64,000 bases of DNA from an uncultured Lachnospiraceae bacterium (GTDB lineage: Bacteria; Bacillota; Clostridia; Lachnospirales; Lachnospiraceae). Where the stretch lies: the NCBI GenBank assembly GCA_910587765.1, contig CAJUNR010000015.1, forward strand, positions 30,009 to 94,008, read 5' to 3'. How positions within the stretch are numbered: position 1 is the first letter of the stretch; the number at the start of each line of letters is the position of its first letter. The notes beneath the pieces are model-generated. The model saw only the letters and a list, made by a program, of their open reading frames with translations. It ran no database searches and was not told where the DNA came from. The position numbers and the translations under genes are program-made. This document shows, in pieces, positions 16,960 through 26,460 of this stretch.

Positions 16960-18075
16960 ATGATAAAAGTATTTCTTGTAGAAGACGAAACCATTATCCG
17001 TCAGGGAATCAAAAATAATATCGACTGGAAATCCAACGGTTTTGAACTTGTAGGCGAAGCCGGAGACGGGGAATATGCATATCCCATGATTTTAAAAAGC
17101 CAGCCCGATATTCTTCTGACCGACGTCAAAATGCCCTTTATGGACGGATTGGAACTGAGCCGCCTGGTGAAAAAGGCGCTTCCCAGAACAAAGATCATCG
17201 TTCTCAGCGGCTATGATGAATTTGATTATGCAAAGGAAGCCATACGAATCGGTATCAGCGATTATCTGCTGAAGCCGGTCACCTCGGCAGGCCTCGTAGA
17301 ATCGCTGCGGAAAGTCGCGGAACAGGTTCTGGAAGAACGGGAAAACTTCCGGCTCCTGGAACGATATTTCGTATATTATAAAAAATATATGGATTTCCCC
17401 GACAAATCGGATTACAGCGGCGTAGACCGCAAACTGATTCAGAATTTCCTGAAAACCGGAAACGTGGAAGAATGCGGACGTTTTATCGACGAATATTTTG
17501 AAGCGATTGGGGAAAGCAACTACATGTCCCTGCTCCTCCGGCAGTATATGACCATGGACATCTTTTACTGCGTACAGGAATTTATAAAATCGTTAAATGT
17601 TCCCGAAGAAAATATCCCTTCCGAACTGATGGATCTGAAGCAGGTCACCAAAGCCGCCGAAAAAGCCGACAGCACCATCGATTATTTAAAATCCCTTTTT
17701 ACCGCCGCGCTGACTCTGCGTGACAAAAGCTCCGGCGACCGTTACGGAATCCTCATTCGGGAAGCCAAAGACTACATTGCCGAAAATTATCAAAACAGCG
17801 AATTTTCCCTCAACATGATTGCCGGCCATATCGGAATAAGTCCCAGCTACTTCAGCTCGATCTTCAAGCAGAGTACCGGACAGTCCTTTGTCGAATATCT
17901 GACGAAGACCCGCATCGACCGTGCCTGTGAACTTTTAAAGTGCACGAACCTGCGCACGTCCGAGATCGGAGAAAAAGTGGGGTACAACGATCCGCACTAT
18001 TTCAGCACCGCTTTTAAAAAGATCATGGGACAGTCTCCGAAAGAATTCAGAAACAATATAGCTCAGGAACCTTAA
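16960..18075 (+). CDS. YesN-type response regulator (REC plus AraC helix-turn-helix)
   Basis: 371-aa transcription regulator. The N-terminal receiver domain (about 1-120) has the acidic VEDE pocket and phospho-acceptor D55 in LLTDVKMP; the C-terminal AraC-type double helix-turn-helix (about 265-365) contains SPSYFSSIFK and the signature around GYNDPHYFSTAFKK. The middle (about 125-255) is the variable linker common in these proteins. The start ATG at 16960 is preceded by GGGGGA; an upstream in-frame ATG at 16906 has no ribosome site. The partner kinase begins 24 bp downstream. Together they probably sense an extracellular sugar and activate the following ABC transporter, perhaps also the GH43 operon. 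Confidence 0.9.
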   Translation: MIKVFLVEDETIIRQGIKNNIDWKSNGFELVGEAGDGEYAYPMILKSQPDILLTDVKMPFMDGLELSRLVKKALPRTKIIVLSGYDEFDYAKEAIRIGISDYLLKPVTSAGLVESLRKVAEQVLEERENFRLLERYFVYYKKYMDFPDKSDYSGVDRKLIQNFLKTGNVEECGRFIDEYFEAIGESNYMSLLLRQYMTMDIFYCVQEFIKSLNVPEENIPSELMDLKQVTKAAEKADSTIDYLKSLFTAALTLRDKSSGDRYGILIREAKDYIAENYQNSEFSLNMIAGHIGISPSYFSSIFKQSTGQSFVEYLTKTRIDRACELLKCTNLRTSEIGEKVGYNDPHYFSTAFKKIMGQSPKEFRNNIAQEP

Positions 18076-18099
18076 ATATCACATAAATAGCTGCACAGT

Positions 18100-19623
18100 A
18101 TGAACAGGAAAAAATTTCGGAAACTGACGCTCAAGATGCGTCTGTCGCTTCTTTTGTTTGTGATTGCAATCCCTTTGACCTTCATGATTCTGGAAATTCT
18201 GAGTATGATTCAGAATTATTCCGATTCCTATAACCGAATCATGTTAAATCTGAAGATTGCCAATGAATATAACATTACCTTCAAAGAGGACATGGAATAT
18301 TCCATGTACCGGGTTATGATCGGCCTGATCGACGCGTCCGAGTTCGAAGACGGGGATATAGTGGAAGGAACGACCGTCTACGCCACGGTGTTGAAAAATC
18401 CCATCAGCATGATTGACTCTGCCAGATATGCGTTCGGCAGCACCATCGAACGGGTTCCCGGAACCGACGGCGATATCAAAATCCGGGGCATTCTTTCCTG
18501 CCTGGATACGCTCGAGACGGCCGTCAACCGGATGATTGAAAATTCTGCAATGCCCGGAACCTACGACGAAAATGTATCCATCTGGGAAAACGATATCAAA
18601 GGCCTGTGTTCCATGATGCAGGAATACATCACTCAGTACACCTATTATGAACTGGTACATATGGAGGAACTCCAGAAGGATCTGGAAGCGCGGACAAAGC
18701 AGAATATCGAGATCTTTATCGTTCTTCTGCTGGGGATTCTGGCTCTTGGTTTCAGCCTCTCCACGATGATTACGAAATCCGTGACGATTCCGATTCATTC
18801 CCTGCAGAAAACCGCGCAGCGCTTGGGAAGCGGAGAACTGAAAGCCCGCGCCGAGATGTATGAACTGGAGGAAATCAATGTCCTGGCCCGGACCTTCAAC
18901 AAAATGAGCGACGAAATCGCCGAGCTGATGGAGAAGACAAAGCAGGAGCAGATAAACCTTCGTGAAGCGGAACTCAAGCTTCTCCAGGCACAGATCAATC
19001 CTCACTTCCTCTACAATACGCTGGATTCCATCGTCTGGATGGCGGAAGGCGGCAACAGCCGGCAGGTGGTGGAGATGACGACGGATCTCAGCGATTTTTT
19101 CCGCACGGTCCTTTCCGGAGGAAATGATTACATTACCATCGCGGAAGAAGAAGGTCACATCAGAAGCTATTTAAAGATCCAGAGGAGCCGTTACGAAGAT
19201 ATCCTCGATTATGACATTGACATTGAACCTGCCATTAAAGACCGGATGATTCTCAAAATGATCCTCCAGCCTATCGTAGAAAACGCGCTGTATCACGGGA
19301 TCAAAAATAAAAGAGGCGGCGGAAAGATAACCATCCGGGGATATGCCGCAGACGACGGCGTTCTGTTTGAAGTCGAAGATAACGGAAGCGGAATGGACGC
19401 GGAAACCCTGGCCGTCCTTCGCAAAAAGCTTCAGGGCAGGGACGACCAGCCAAATTCCGGGAAAAACAGTTTCGGCATGTACAATGTCGCGCAGCGGATC
19501 CGGATGTATTACGGATCCAGATCGGACATTACCGTCACATCCCAAAAGGGAATCGGGACGTGCGTCCGCATCTGTCTGGGACGGTTTGACGAAACAAACC
19601 CCAAAAATACAGAAAAAATATAA
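18100..19623 (+). CDS. YesM-type sensor histidine kinase
   Basis: 507-aa membrane kinase. TM helix 1 (about 15-35), extracytoplasmic sensor (about 36-205), TM helix 2 (about 206-226), HAMP (about 228-280), His_kinase domain with phospho-acceptor H302 in AQINPHFLYNTLDSIVW, and a HATPase_c domain with N box VENALYHGI and G box DNGSGM. This is the LytS/YesM class, which pairs with AraC-type regulators. The extracellular segment is not recognisable as a known sensor domain by eye. It is followed by a terminator, so the transporter genes form a separate transcript. Confidence 0.9.
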   Translation: MNRKKFRKLTLKMRLSLLLFVIAIPLTFMILEILSMIQNYSDSYNRIMLNLKIANEYNITFKEDMEYSMYRVMIGLIDASEFEDGDIVEGTTVYATVLKNPISMIDSARYAFGSTIERVPGTDGDIKIRGILSCLDTLETAVNRMIENSAMPGTYDENVSIWENDIKGLCSMMQEYITQYTYYELVHMEELQKDLEARTKQNIEIFIVLLLGILALGFSLSTMITKSVTIPIHSLQKTAQRLGSGELKARAEMYELEEINVLARTFNKMSDEIAELMEKTKQEQINLREAELKLLQAQINPHFLYNTLDSIVWMAEGGNSRQVVEMTTDLSDFFRTVLSGGNDYITIAEEEGHIRSYLKIQRSRYEDILDYDIDIEPAIKDRMILKMILQPIVENALYHGIKNKRGGGKITIRGYAADDGVLFEVEDNGSGMDAETLAVLRKKLQGRDDQPNSGKNSFGMYNVAQRIRMYYGSRSDITVTSQKGIGTCVRICLGRFDETNPKNTEKI

Positions 19624-19639
19624 TAAAAATCCTGTTTTC

Positions 19640-19680
19640 GGGCAGAACTTTCGGATATATCTCCCAAAGTTCTGCCTTTT
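19640..19680 (+). terminator. Intrinsic terminator after the two-component genes
   Basis: GGCAGAACTTT / AAAGTTCTGCC stem with a 12-nt loop and a short T-run, 17 bp after the kinase stop. Confidence 0.7.
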
Positions 19681-19718
19681 CAGTGGGAAAATTTAAACCT
19701 TTTTCTAAAAATATCCCA

Positions 19719-19747
19719 TGGAAACATTTACTTTTTTCGTTTATAAT
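19719..19747 (+). promoter_or_regulatory. Promoter of the sugar ABC transporter operon
   Basis: TGGAAA (19719-19724), 17-bp spacer, TATAAT (19742-19747), about 43 bp before the start codon. The imperfect -35 fits a promoter needing an activator, such as the adjacent YesN-type regulator (inference). Confidence 0.45.
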
Positions 19748-19790
19748 AACCATGTAATTAATATTTTTCATTTTTTAAGGAGGAAAAAAT

Positions 19791-20879
19791 ATGAAAAGAA
19801 AAGTATTATCCGCTTTGCTCATCGCAGCAATGACCGCAGCAACCGTAGGATGCGGCGGCGGTCAGCAGGCAGCAGACACCCAGGCTCCGGCTGAGACCGA
19901 GGCTCCCGCTGACGACGCGGCTCCGGCTGACGACACAGCAGCCGACGATGCGGCTCCGGCTGACAACGCAGCTTCCGGAGAACTGATCACGGTAGGTTAT
20001 GCACAGGTAGGCGCAGAGTCTGACTGGAGAACGGCCAACACCGAATCTTTCAAATCCACCTTTACCGAAGAGAACGGCTACAAGCTGATCTTTGACGACG
20101 CACAGCAGAAACAGGAAAACCAGATCAAGGCAATCCGTTCCTTTATTCAGCAGGAAGTTGACTATATCGTAGTTGCTCCGGTTGTTGAGACCGGCTGGGA
20201 GACGGTTCTGGAAGAAGCAAAAGAAGCAGGCATCCCGGTCATCCTTTCCGACCGTATGATGGACGTATCCGACGACACGCTCTATGAAGCATGGGTCGGC
20301 GGCAACTTCGTAAAAGAAGGCGAGACCTGCGGCGACTGGCTTGCAAAATACCTGGAGGAGCAGGGACGCGGCGAAGAAGAGATCAACATGGTAACGATTC
20401 AGGGTACCATCGGCGCATCTGCTCAGGTTGGACGTACGGAAGGTATGGCAAACAAGCTGGCAGAGCATTCCAACTGGAAGATGCTCGAAATGCAGTCCGG
20501 CGAGTTTACGCAGGCAAAAGGACAGGAAGTTATGGAGTCCTTCCTGAAGAGCTATGACGACATCGACGTCGTTATCTGCGAGAACGACAACGAAGCATTC
20601 GGCGCGATCGACGCTATCAAGGCTGCCGGCAAGACCTGCGGACCGGACGGCGACATCATCGTAGTCAGCTTCGACTCTGTAAAAGCTGCTTTTGAGTCCA
20701 TGATCGCAGGCGACCTGAACGCAACCTTCGAGTGCAACCCGCTCCATGGACCGCGTGTAGCCGAGATCATTCAGAAACTGGAAGCCGGCGAGACCGTAGA
20801 CAAGATCCAGTATGTGGACGAGGCTTACTTCGATACCAGCATGGATCTGGAGACCATCCTGGCTGAAAGAGCATACTAA
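19791..20879 (+). CDS. Sugar ABC transporter substrate-binding lipoprotein (galactofuranose-type)
   Basis: 362-aa periplasmic-binding-protein-like lipoprotein (Peripla_BP_4 fold) on the outer face of the membrane. Signal peptide ends in lipobox ATVGC with C21 as lipidation site, then an Ala/Asp/Pro-rich spacer (about 25-62), then the two-lobed sugar-binding domain from ITVGYAQVG. Similarity in segments such as VGAESDWRTANTES, DYIVVAPVVETGW and PLHGPRVAEII points to the YtfQ family, which in E. coli binds galactofuranose. Strong site AAGGAGG precedes the ATG. First gene of a four-gene transporter operon; ligand inferred, with L-arabinofuranose an attractive alternative given the GH43 neighbour. 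Confidence 0.88.
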   Translation: MKRKVLSALLIAAMTAATVGCGGGQQAADTQAPAETEAPADDAAPADDTAADDAAPADNAASGELITVGYAQVGAESDWRTANTESFKSTFTEENGYKLIFDDAQQKQENQIKAIRSFIQQEVDYIVVAPVVETGWETVLEEAKEAGIPVILSDRMMDVSDDTLYEAWVGGNFVKEGETCGDWLAKYLEEQGRGEEEINMVTIQGTIGASAQVGRTEGMANKLAEHSNWKMLEMQSGEFTQAKGQEVMESFLKSYDDIDVVICENDNEAFGAIDAIKAAGKTCGPDGDIIVVSFDSVKAAFESMIAGDLNATFECNPLHGPRVAEIIQKLEAGETVDKIQYVDEAYFDTSMDLETILAERAY

Positions 20880-21018
20880 TCATTGTTACATAATTGATCA
20901 GAATCACATATTGATTGAATGATCAGGAGGCGCGGGTCAGGAGGCTTACATTCTCTTCCTCCGCGTCTCCTTTTTATTGTCCAAAATATATCCGAAACAA
21001 AAAGGAGGCACAGCTTTT

Positions 21019-22536
21019 ATGGAAAAAGATTCTGTTCTCGAGATGAGACATATCTACAAGACATTCCCAGGTGTAAAAGCTCTGCAGGATGTGGACTTCA
21101 CACTGAAAAAAGGCGAGATCCATGCGCTGATGGGGGAAAACGGCGCAGGAAAATCCACCCTGATCAAAGTCCTGACAGGCGTCGAAGAATTTGAAACAGG
21201 TGAGATCATGATTGATGGCTGTGACCATCCGATCATCAACCGCAATCCGCAGGAAGCACAGAATCATGGAATCAGCACCGTATACCAGGAGGTAAACCTC
21301 TGCCCGAATCTCTCCGTTGCAGAAAATCTTTTCATCGGCAGGGAACCAAGAAAAGGCGGACTGATCGACTGGAAAGCCATGAACAAAAGAGCTGCCGAAC
21401 TGCTGGAAGATCTGGATATTCATGCAGATGTAACACAGACCATCGACAACTATTCGATCGCGATCCAGCAGATGATCGCCATTGCCAGAGCCGTAGACAT
21501 GTCGGCCAAAGTCCTCATTCTGGATGAACCTACTTCCTCTCTGGATGACAGCGAGGTGGAAAAACTGTTCCAGCTCATGCGCCGGCTTCAGTCCGAAGGT
21601 GTGGGAATTATTTTTGTCACCCATTTCCTGGAGCAGGTATATGCGGTCTGCGACAAGATCACTGTCCTTCGGAACGGACAACTGGTAGGACAGTTCACGA
21701 CCCAGGAACTTCCAAGAGTACAACTGGTCGCCAAGATGATGGGAAAGGATTTCGACGATCTTGCCGCCATCAAACAGGACAGCGCCGCTGAAAAAACGTA
21801 CAGCGAGGAAGATATCGTTATCAAGGCAGTAGGGCTTGGAAAGAAAGGATACATCAAACCTTTCGATCTGGTCATCCACAAAGGGGAAGTCGTAGGATTT
21901 ACCGGACTTCTGGGATCCGGACGTTCAGAGACGGTCCGCGTCATCTACGGAGCGGAAAAACCGGACGAGGGAGAACTTCACGTAAAAGGAAAAAAACTAT
22001 CGGCCAAACATCCGATCCATTCCATGTACGAAGGCATGGCATATCTTCCGGAAGACCGGAAAAACGAGGGAATTATCGCAGATTTGTCCGTCAGGGAGAA
22101 TCTGATCATCGCATTGCAGGCAAAACGCGGCATCTTCCATCTGCTCAGCAGAAAGCAACAGGAAGAATTTACGGATAAATATATTGAAACGCTTCAGATT
22201 AAGACAGCCAGCCGGGAGACGCCCATCAAATCTCTGTCCGGTGGAAACCAGCAAAAGGTCATCATCGGCAGATGGCTTCTCACCAATCCGGATTTTCTGA
22301 TTCTTGACGAGCCTACCAGAGGAATTGACGTCGGAACGAAGACGGAGATTCAGAAACTGGTCGTGAAGCTGGCAAAAGAAGGCATGGCTGTCGTATTCAT
22401 TTCTTCAGAGATCGAAGAGATGCTCCGGACCTGCGACCGCATGGTCGTTATGCGCGATACCAGCAAAGTCGGAGAATTAAGCGGCGAAGAAATGAACCAG
22501 ACAACAATTATGTCAACCATAGCAGGAGGACAGTAA
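21019..22536 (+). CDS. Sugar ABC transporter ATP-binding protein, two NBDs (YtfR/RbsA-like)
   Basis: 505-aa cytoplasmic ATPase with two fused nucleotide-binding domains. NBD1 (about 1-235): Walker A GENGAGKST, Walker B ILDEPTSSLD. NBD2 (about 260-500): degenerate Walker A GLLGSGRSE lacking the lysine, signature SLSGGNQQK, Walker B ILDEPTRGID. Loss of lysine in the second P-loop is typical of carbohydrate transporters of the RbsA/MglA type. The start at 21019 is preceded by AAAGGAGG; an upstream TTG in frame is not used. It energises the two following permeases. Confidence 0.92.
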   Translation: MEKDSVLEMRHIYKTFPGVKALQDVDFTLKKGEIHALMGENGAGKSTLIKVLTGVEEFETGEIMIDGCDHPIINRNPQEAQNHGISTVYQEVNLCPNLSVAENLFIGREPRKGGLIDWKAMNKRAAELLEDLDIHADVTQTIDNYSIAIQQMIAIARAVDMSAKVLILDEPTSSLDDSEVEKLFQLMRRLQSEGVGIIFVTHFLEQVYAVCDKITVLRNGQLVGQFTTQELPRVQLVAKMMGKDFDDLAAIKQDSAAEKTYSEEDIVIKAVGLGKKGYIKPFDLVIHKGEVVGFTGLLGSGRSETVRVIYGAEKPDEGELHVKGKKLSAKHPIHSMYEGMAYLPEDRKNEGIIADLSVRENLIIALQAKRGIFHLLSRKQQEEFTDKYIETLQIKTASRETPIKSLSGGNQQKVIIGRWLLTNPDFLILDEPTRGIDVGTKTEIQKLVVKLAKEGMAVVFISSEIEEMLRTCDRMVVMRDTSKVGELSGEEMNQTTIMSTIAGGQ

Positions 22537-22538
22537 CT

Positions 22539-23594
22539 ATGAATAAAAGTCTGAAAAACATCACATCACAGCGGTTGTTTCTGCCCGTCTTCTGTCTCGC
22601 CCTGGTACTGTTAATCAACCTTTTTACCAGACCGGACTTTTTCTCCATCGAGATCAGAGACGGCGTCCTGTACGGTTTTTTGATCGACATCATCAACCGT
22701 GCGTCGGAACTGGTGATCCTTGCAGTCGGTATGACGCTGGTCGTATCCGCTTCCGCAGGAACCGATATCTCTGTAGGCGCGATCATGGCTGTCAGCGCCG
22801 CCGTCTGCTGTAATATCCTCACCGGAGGCGAGCGCGCGGCTACCGCTTATGCCAACCCGCTGATTCTCGGCTTTCTCGCGGCGCTGGTTGTCGGCGCGCT
22901 GATCGGCTGCTTCAACGGTTTTCTGGTGGCAAAGCTGGAAATCCAGCCCATGGTCGCCACCCTGATCATGTTTACGGCAGGACGCGGTATCGCACAGTTG
23001 ATTACAGACGGCCAGATCACCTATGTCCGTGTGGACAGCTATAAGGTGCTCGGATCTTCCTTCCCGGGATTTCCGGTTCCTGCGCCTTTTATTATATCCA
23101 TTATTGTGGTCATTCTGACCCTGCTTCTCCTGAAGAAGACCGCGCTCGGCATGTATATCCAGGCAGTCGGTATCAACAAGAAAGCTTCCAGCCTGACCGG
23201 TATCAAATCCGTCATGATTATCTTTCTGGCCTATGCGTTCTGCGGACTTTGTTCCGGACTGTCCGGGCTGATTGCTTCGAGCCGTATCTATTCGGCGGAT
23301 GCCAATAACATCGGCCTTAACATGGAACTGGACGCCATTCTGGCGGTAGCCATCGGAGGCAACTCTTTGGGCGGAGGTAAATTCTCGATTGCCGGTTCCG
23401 TGATCGGCGCCTACACCATCCAGGCGCTCACCACCACTCTGTATGCAATGCACGTTTCCTCGGACCAGATTCCGGTATACAAGGCCATTGTTGTCGTCAT
23501 CATCGTCACACTGCAGTCTTCCGGTTTCGCAAGATGGAGAAAAGCGCTCGCTCAGAAAAAGGAAAGCAATACGGCAGAAAAGGGGGCGGCATAA
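22539..23594 (+). CDS. Sugar ABC transporter permease 1 (YtfT-like)
   Basis: 351-aa integral membrane permease of the BPD_transp_2 family (ribose/galactofuranose type) with about eight to ten hydrophobic helices. The conserved SAGTDISVGAIMA and GGNSLGGGKFSIAGSVIGA segments are present. Starts 2 bp after the ATPase stop with AGGAGG inside the ATPase end, so translation is coupled. One of two non-identical permeases, as in the E. coli YtfQRT-YjfF system. Confidence 0.9.
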   Translation: MNKSLKNITSQRLFLPVFCLALVLLINLFTRPDFFSIEIRDGVLYGFLIDIINRASELVILAVGMTLVVSASAGTDISVGAIMAVSAAVCCNILTGGERAATAYANPLILGFLAALVVGALIGCFNGFLVAKLEIQPMVATLIMFTAGRGIAQLITDGQITYVRVDSYKVLGSSFPGFPVPAPFIISIIVVILTLLLLKKTALGMYIQAVGINKKASSLTGIKSVMIIFLAYAFCGLCSGLSGLIASSRIYSADANNIGLNMELDAILAVAIGGNSLGGGKFSIAGSVIGAYTIQALTTTLYAMHVSSDQIPVYKAIVVVIIVTLQSSGFARWRKALAQKKESNTAEKGAA

Positions 23595-24608
23595 ATGAAA
23601 AGCAAACGTAAATTAAATCAGACCAGTTTCCTTCTCATGGTCACTATCGTGCTGTTCATCGTCATGTACGTGATCGGCTGTATCCTTTTCAGTGATCAGG
23701 GATTTTCAAAGACGCAGAATTTCCTGAACCTGTTTATCTCCAATGCCGGACTGATCGTCATCGGTATCGGTATGACGGTGGTTATGATCACCGGCGGCAT
23801 TGATATCAGCGTCGGCTCCTTTGTGGCGATGGGCTGCATGATGCTGGCGTGGATGATGGAAAGAGGCGGAATCGGAGCGGTTCCTTCCGTCCTGATCGTA
23901 CTGGTCACCGGCATCGTATTCGGACTGGTACAGGGCTTTCTCGTGGCTTATATGGATATTCAGCCGTTTATCGTCACGCTGGCCGGGATGTTCTTCGCAA
24001 GAGGTATGACGGCCATCATCTCCAAGGACATGATCAGCATCACCAATGAAACGTTCATGGCATGGGCGAAGATCAAAGTCTACCTTCCGATCGGCGGCTA
24101 CGTCAACAAGAAGGGCGTTATGATTTATCCCTACATCTACCCGACCGTAGTGATTGCGCTGATTCTCCTCGTCATCGCCTTTATCATGCTGAAATTTACC
24201 AAGTTCGGACGCAGCATCTACGCAGTCGGCGGGAACGAACAGTCCGCGCTGATGATGGGTCTGGATGTGCGGAAGATCAAACTGAAAGCGTACGTGCTGG
24301 ACGGCTTCCTGTGCGGAATCGGAAGCGTGCTGTTCTGTCTGAATACATTGGGCGGTTTCGTAGAGCAGGCAAAAGGATTCGAGATGGATGCCATCGCCTC
24401 CGCAGTCATCGGCGGAACGCTTCTGACCGGCGGCGTGGGCAATGTCATCGGCACGCTGTTCGGCGTTTTGATCAAGGCCACCATCGAAGCGTTCATCACC
24501 TTCCAGGGAACCCTTTCCTCCTGGTGGACCCGTATCACGATCGCAGCTCTGCTCTGCTTCTTCATCGTGCTTCAGTCCGTACTCGCCATGCTGAAAAAGA
24601 AAAACTGA
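23595..24608 (+). CDS. Sugar ABC transporter permease 2 (YjfF-like)
   Basis: 337-aa integral membrane permease, homologous to but clearly distinct from permease 1 (MITGGIDISVGSFVAMG and AVIGGTLLTGGVGNVIGTLFG motifs). The start abuts the upstream stop directly. The presence of two different permease subunits is the distinguishing feature of galactofuranose-type transporters compared with ribose or xylose systems, which use one. It ends the operon before a strong terminator. Confidence 0.9.
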   Translation: MKSKRKLNQTSFLLMVTIVLFIVMYVIGCILFSDQGFSKTQNFLNLFISNAGLIVIGIGMTVVMITGGIDISVGSFVAMGCMMLAWMMERGGIGAVPSVLIVLVTGIVFGLVQGFLVAYMDIQPFIVTLAGMFFARGMTAIISKDMISITNETFMAWAKIKVYLPIGGYVNKKGVMIYPYIYPTVVIALILLVIAFIMLKFTKFGRSIYAVGGNEQSALMMGLDVRKIKLKAYVLDGFLCGIGSVLFCLNTLGGFVEQAKGFEMDAIASAVIGGTLLTGGVGNVIGTLFGVLIKATIEAFITFQGTLSSWWTRITIAALLCFFIVLQSVLAMLKKKN

Positions 24609-24612
24609 TAGG

Positions 24613-24658
24613 AAAAACAGAGAGGCGTCCGCCGATGTGGCCGCCTCTCTGTTTTTCT
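24613..24658. terminator. Bidirectional intrinsic terminator between transporter operon and galM
   Basis: AAAAACAGAGAGGCG / CGCCTCTCTGTTTTT stem of 15 bp with a 14-nt loop. T5 on both strands lets it serve the plus-strand transporter and the minus-strand epimerase. Confidence 0.85.
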
Positions 24659-24661
24659 GTA

Positions 24662-24685
24662 CGCAGGGAAGAAATCTTCCCTGCG
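24662..24685 (-). terminator. Hairpin after galM
   Basis: 10-bp stem CGCAGGGAAG / CTTCCCTGCG with an AAAT loop, 26 bp past the galM stop. It has no good T-run, so termination probably relies on the neighbouring 24613-24658 hairpin. Confidence 0.4.
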
Positions 24686-24710
24686 CGATTCTTTATCCGT
24701 CCCTTTGTCT

Positions 24711-25757
24711 CTAGCGGAACTTATAAATCGTCGTCGTATGATACGGCTGTCCCGCCTCGAAGACCGGGCTTATGAATCCCGGAGTATTGACGCTGTTCGG
24801 GAAATACTGCGTCTCCAGACAGAGCGCGCAGCGTCTGTCATAGTGCGCGCCGCCTTTGCCCGTCTGCGGCGTGATGCAGTTGCCCGCGTAGAACTGCACG
24901 CCCGGAAGATCGGTCCACACTTCCATCACGCGTCCCGCCTTCGCGTCTTCCACTTCCGCGATCTTCTCTACGGTTCCCGGAGACGTATGAAGCGCCCAGT
25001 TATGATCGTACCCCTGCACCATCGTAAGCTGCTCGTAGTCCGCGTCGATCTCGTCTCCGATCCGCTTCCCGGTCCGGAAATCCATGGGGGTCCCCTCCAC
25101 AGGCAGGATTCTGCCGGTCGGAATCGCTCCCGGCACGATCTCGGCAAAGCCGTCCGCGAAGATCGTCATCTTCTCATCCTCGATGCTGCCCGCGTCATGG
25201 CCGCCCAGATTAAAGTAGCTGTGATTCGTTGCATTGATCAGCGTCTTCTGATCGCAGACGCCGTCGTAGATAATCTGAAGCCCCATGTCCGGAAGCAACA
25301 TATAGTTGACGGAAATCTTCAGCGTCCCCGGAAAACCGTTCTCCATGTCCGGACTCGTGTAGGAGAACCGCACTGCCTGCTCCTCCTCCAGAACCTCCGC
25401 CTCCCACAGCACTTTATGAAATCCGTGATGAAAATCCGTATGCAGATTGTTGCCGTTTTCATTCGCCGCCAGACGGTACGCCGTTCCGTCAATCTCAAAG
25501 GAAGCGCCGGCGATGCGGTTGGCGCTTCTGCCGATCGTCGCGCCGAAGAAGCAGCCGTTCTCCTCATAATCCGCCAGACGGTCATAGCCAAGAACGAGAT
25601 CCTTCCTGACTCCCTTCGCATCCGGCACAATCAGGGACACCAGAATCGCGCCGTAATCCGTCACGACCGCCTCCATGCCGTTCTCCGCGCGGATCGCATA
25701 TAAATACGCCTGTCTGCCGTCCCCTGTCACTCCAAATTCTTTCCTGCTGATACTCAT
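24711..25757 (-). CDS. galM: Aldose 1-epimerase (mutarotase)
   Basis: 348-aa cytoplasmic enzyme interconverting alpha and beta anomers of aldoses, often with relaxed specificity. GalM hallmarks are GATIGRSANRI, the catalytic histidine region INATNHSYFNLGGH, and the glutamate region CLETQYFPNSVN near the C-terminus. The start at 25757 follows AGGAG; an upstream in-frame ATG would add 29 residues without a ribosome site. Convergent with the transporter operon. A transporter delivering a furanose form would benefit from such an enzyme, but galM is also common elsewhere. Confidence 0.9.
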   Translation of the reverse strand: MSISRKEFGVTGDGRQAYLYAIRAENGMEAVVTDYGAILVSLIVPDAKGVRKDLVLGYDRLADYEENGCFFGATIGRSANRIAGASFEIDGTAYRLAANENGNNLHTDFHHGFHKVLWEAEVLEEEQAVRFSYTSPDMENGFPGTLKISVNYMLLPDMGLQIIYDGVCDQKTLINATNHSYFNLGGHDAGSIEDEKMTIFADGFAEIVPGAIPTGRILPVEGTPMDFRTGKRIGDEIDADYEQLTMVQGYDHNWALHTSPGTVEKIAEVEDAKAGRVMEVWTDLPGVQFYAGNCITPQTGKGGAHYDRRCALCLETQYFPNSVNTPGFISPVFEAGQPYHTTTIYKFR

Positions 25758-25863
25758 AATTTCTCTCCTGTCGCCGTTCTCCCGGTATCCGACGCCCGCA
25801 GCAGCTTCCGGCGGTTCTGTCCTCCCGCCCGCTCCTGAGCGCATCGCCCGGATTTTTGCCGTA

Positions 25864-26460
25864 TTACAGTTCCACGCGCCCTTCGAGGGCGCGCAGAAGG
25901 GTCACTTCATCAATGTACTCCAGATCTCCGCCCACCGGCACGCCGCTGGCAATCCGGCTGACTTTGATGCCGGTCGGTTTCACCAGCTTGCTGATGTACA
26001 TGGCGGTCGTTTCGCCCTCAAGGCTGGAATTGGTCGCGATAATCACCTCGTCCACGTCCTTTTCCAGACGGTGCATCAGCTCCTTCAGACGGATATCCGC
26101 CGGTCCGATCCCCAACATGGGCGATATAGCGCCGTGAAGCACATGATAGACGCCCTCGTATTTCCCGGTCTTCTCATAGGCGCTCATATCTCTCGGATTC
26201 TCCACCACCATGATCGTCTTCTGATCCCGCGCGGGATTGCTGCATACGGGGCAGAGCTCCCGGTCTGTCAGCGTCAGGCACTGGCTGCAGTAACGGATCG
26301 TCTGTTTGGCCTTTACAATCGTATCCGCCAGTTTTTCCACCCGCTCTTTCGGCATGTCGATAATGTGAAACGCCAGACGCTGGGCCGTCTTGCCGCCGAT
26401 TCCCGGAAGGGACGCGAGCTGCTCAATGAGCAGACTGATTTGACTGCTGTAGTATTCCAT
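25864..26460 (-). CDS. recR: Recombination mediator RecR
   Basis: 198-aa RecR, which works with RecF/RecO to load RecA on gapped DNA. Helix-hairpin-helix near residues 10-30 (LPGIGGKTAQRLAF), zinc finger C58-C61-C70-C73, and a Toprim domain with IMVVENPRD and ATNSSLEGETT. The ATG shares its last base region with the ybaB end: the two genes abut or overlap by a base at 26460, the usual dnaX-ybaB-recR arrangement. Full family length. Confidence 0.95.
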   Translation of the reverse strand: MEYYSSQISLLIEQLASLPGIGGKTAQRLAFHIIDMPKERVEKLADTIVKAKQTIRYCSQCLTLTDRELCPVCSNPARDQKTIMVVENPRDMSAYEKTGKYEGVYHVLHGAISPMLGIGPADIRLKELMHRLEKDVDEVIIATNSSLEGETTAMYISKLVKPTGIKVSRIASGVPVGGDLEYIDEVTLLRALEGRVEL

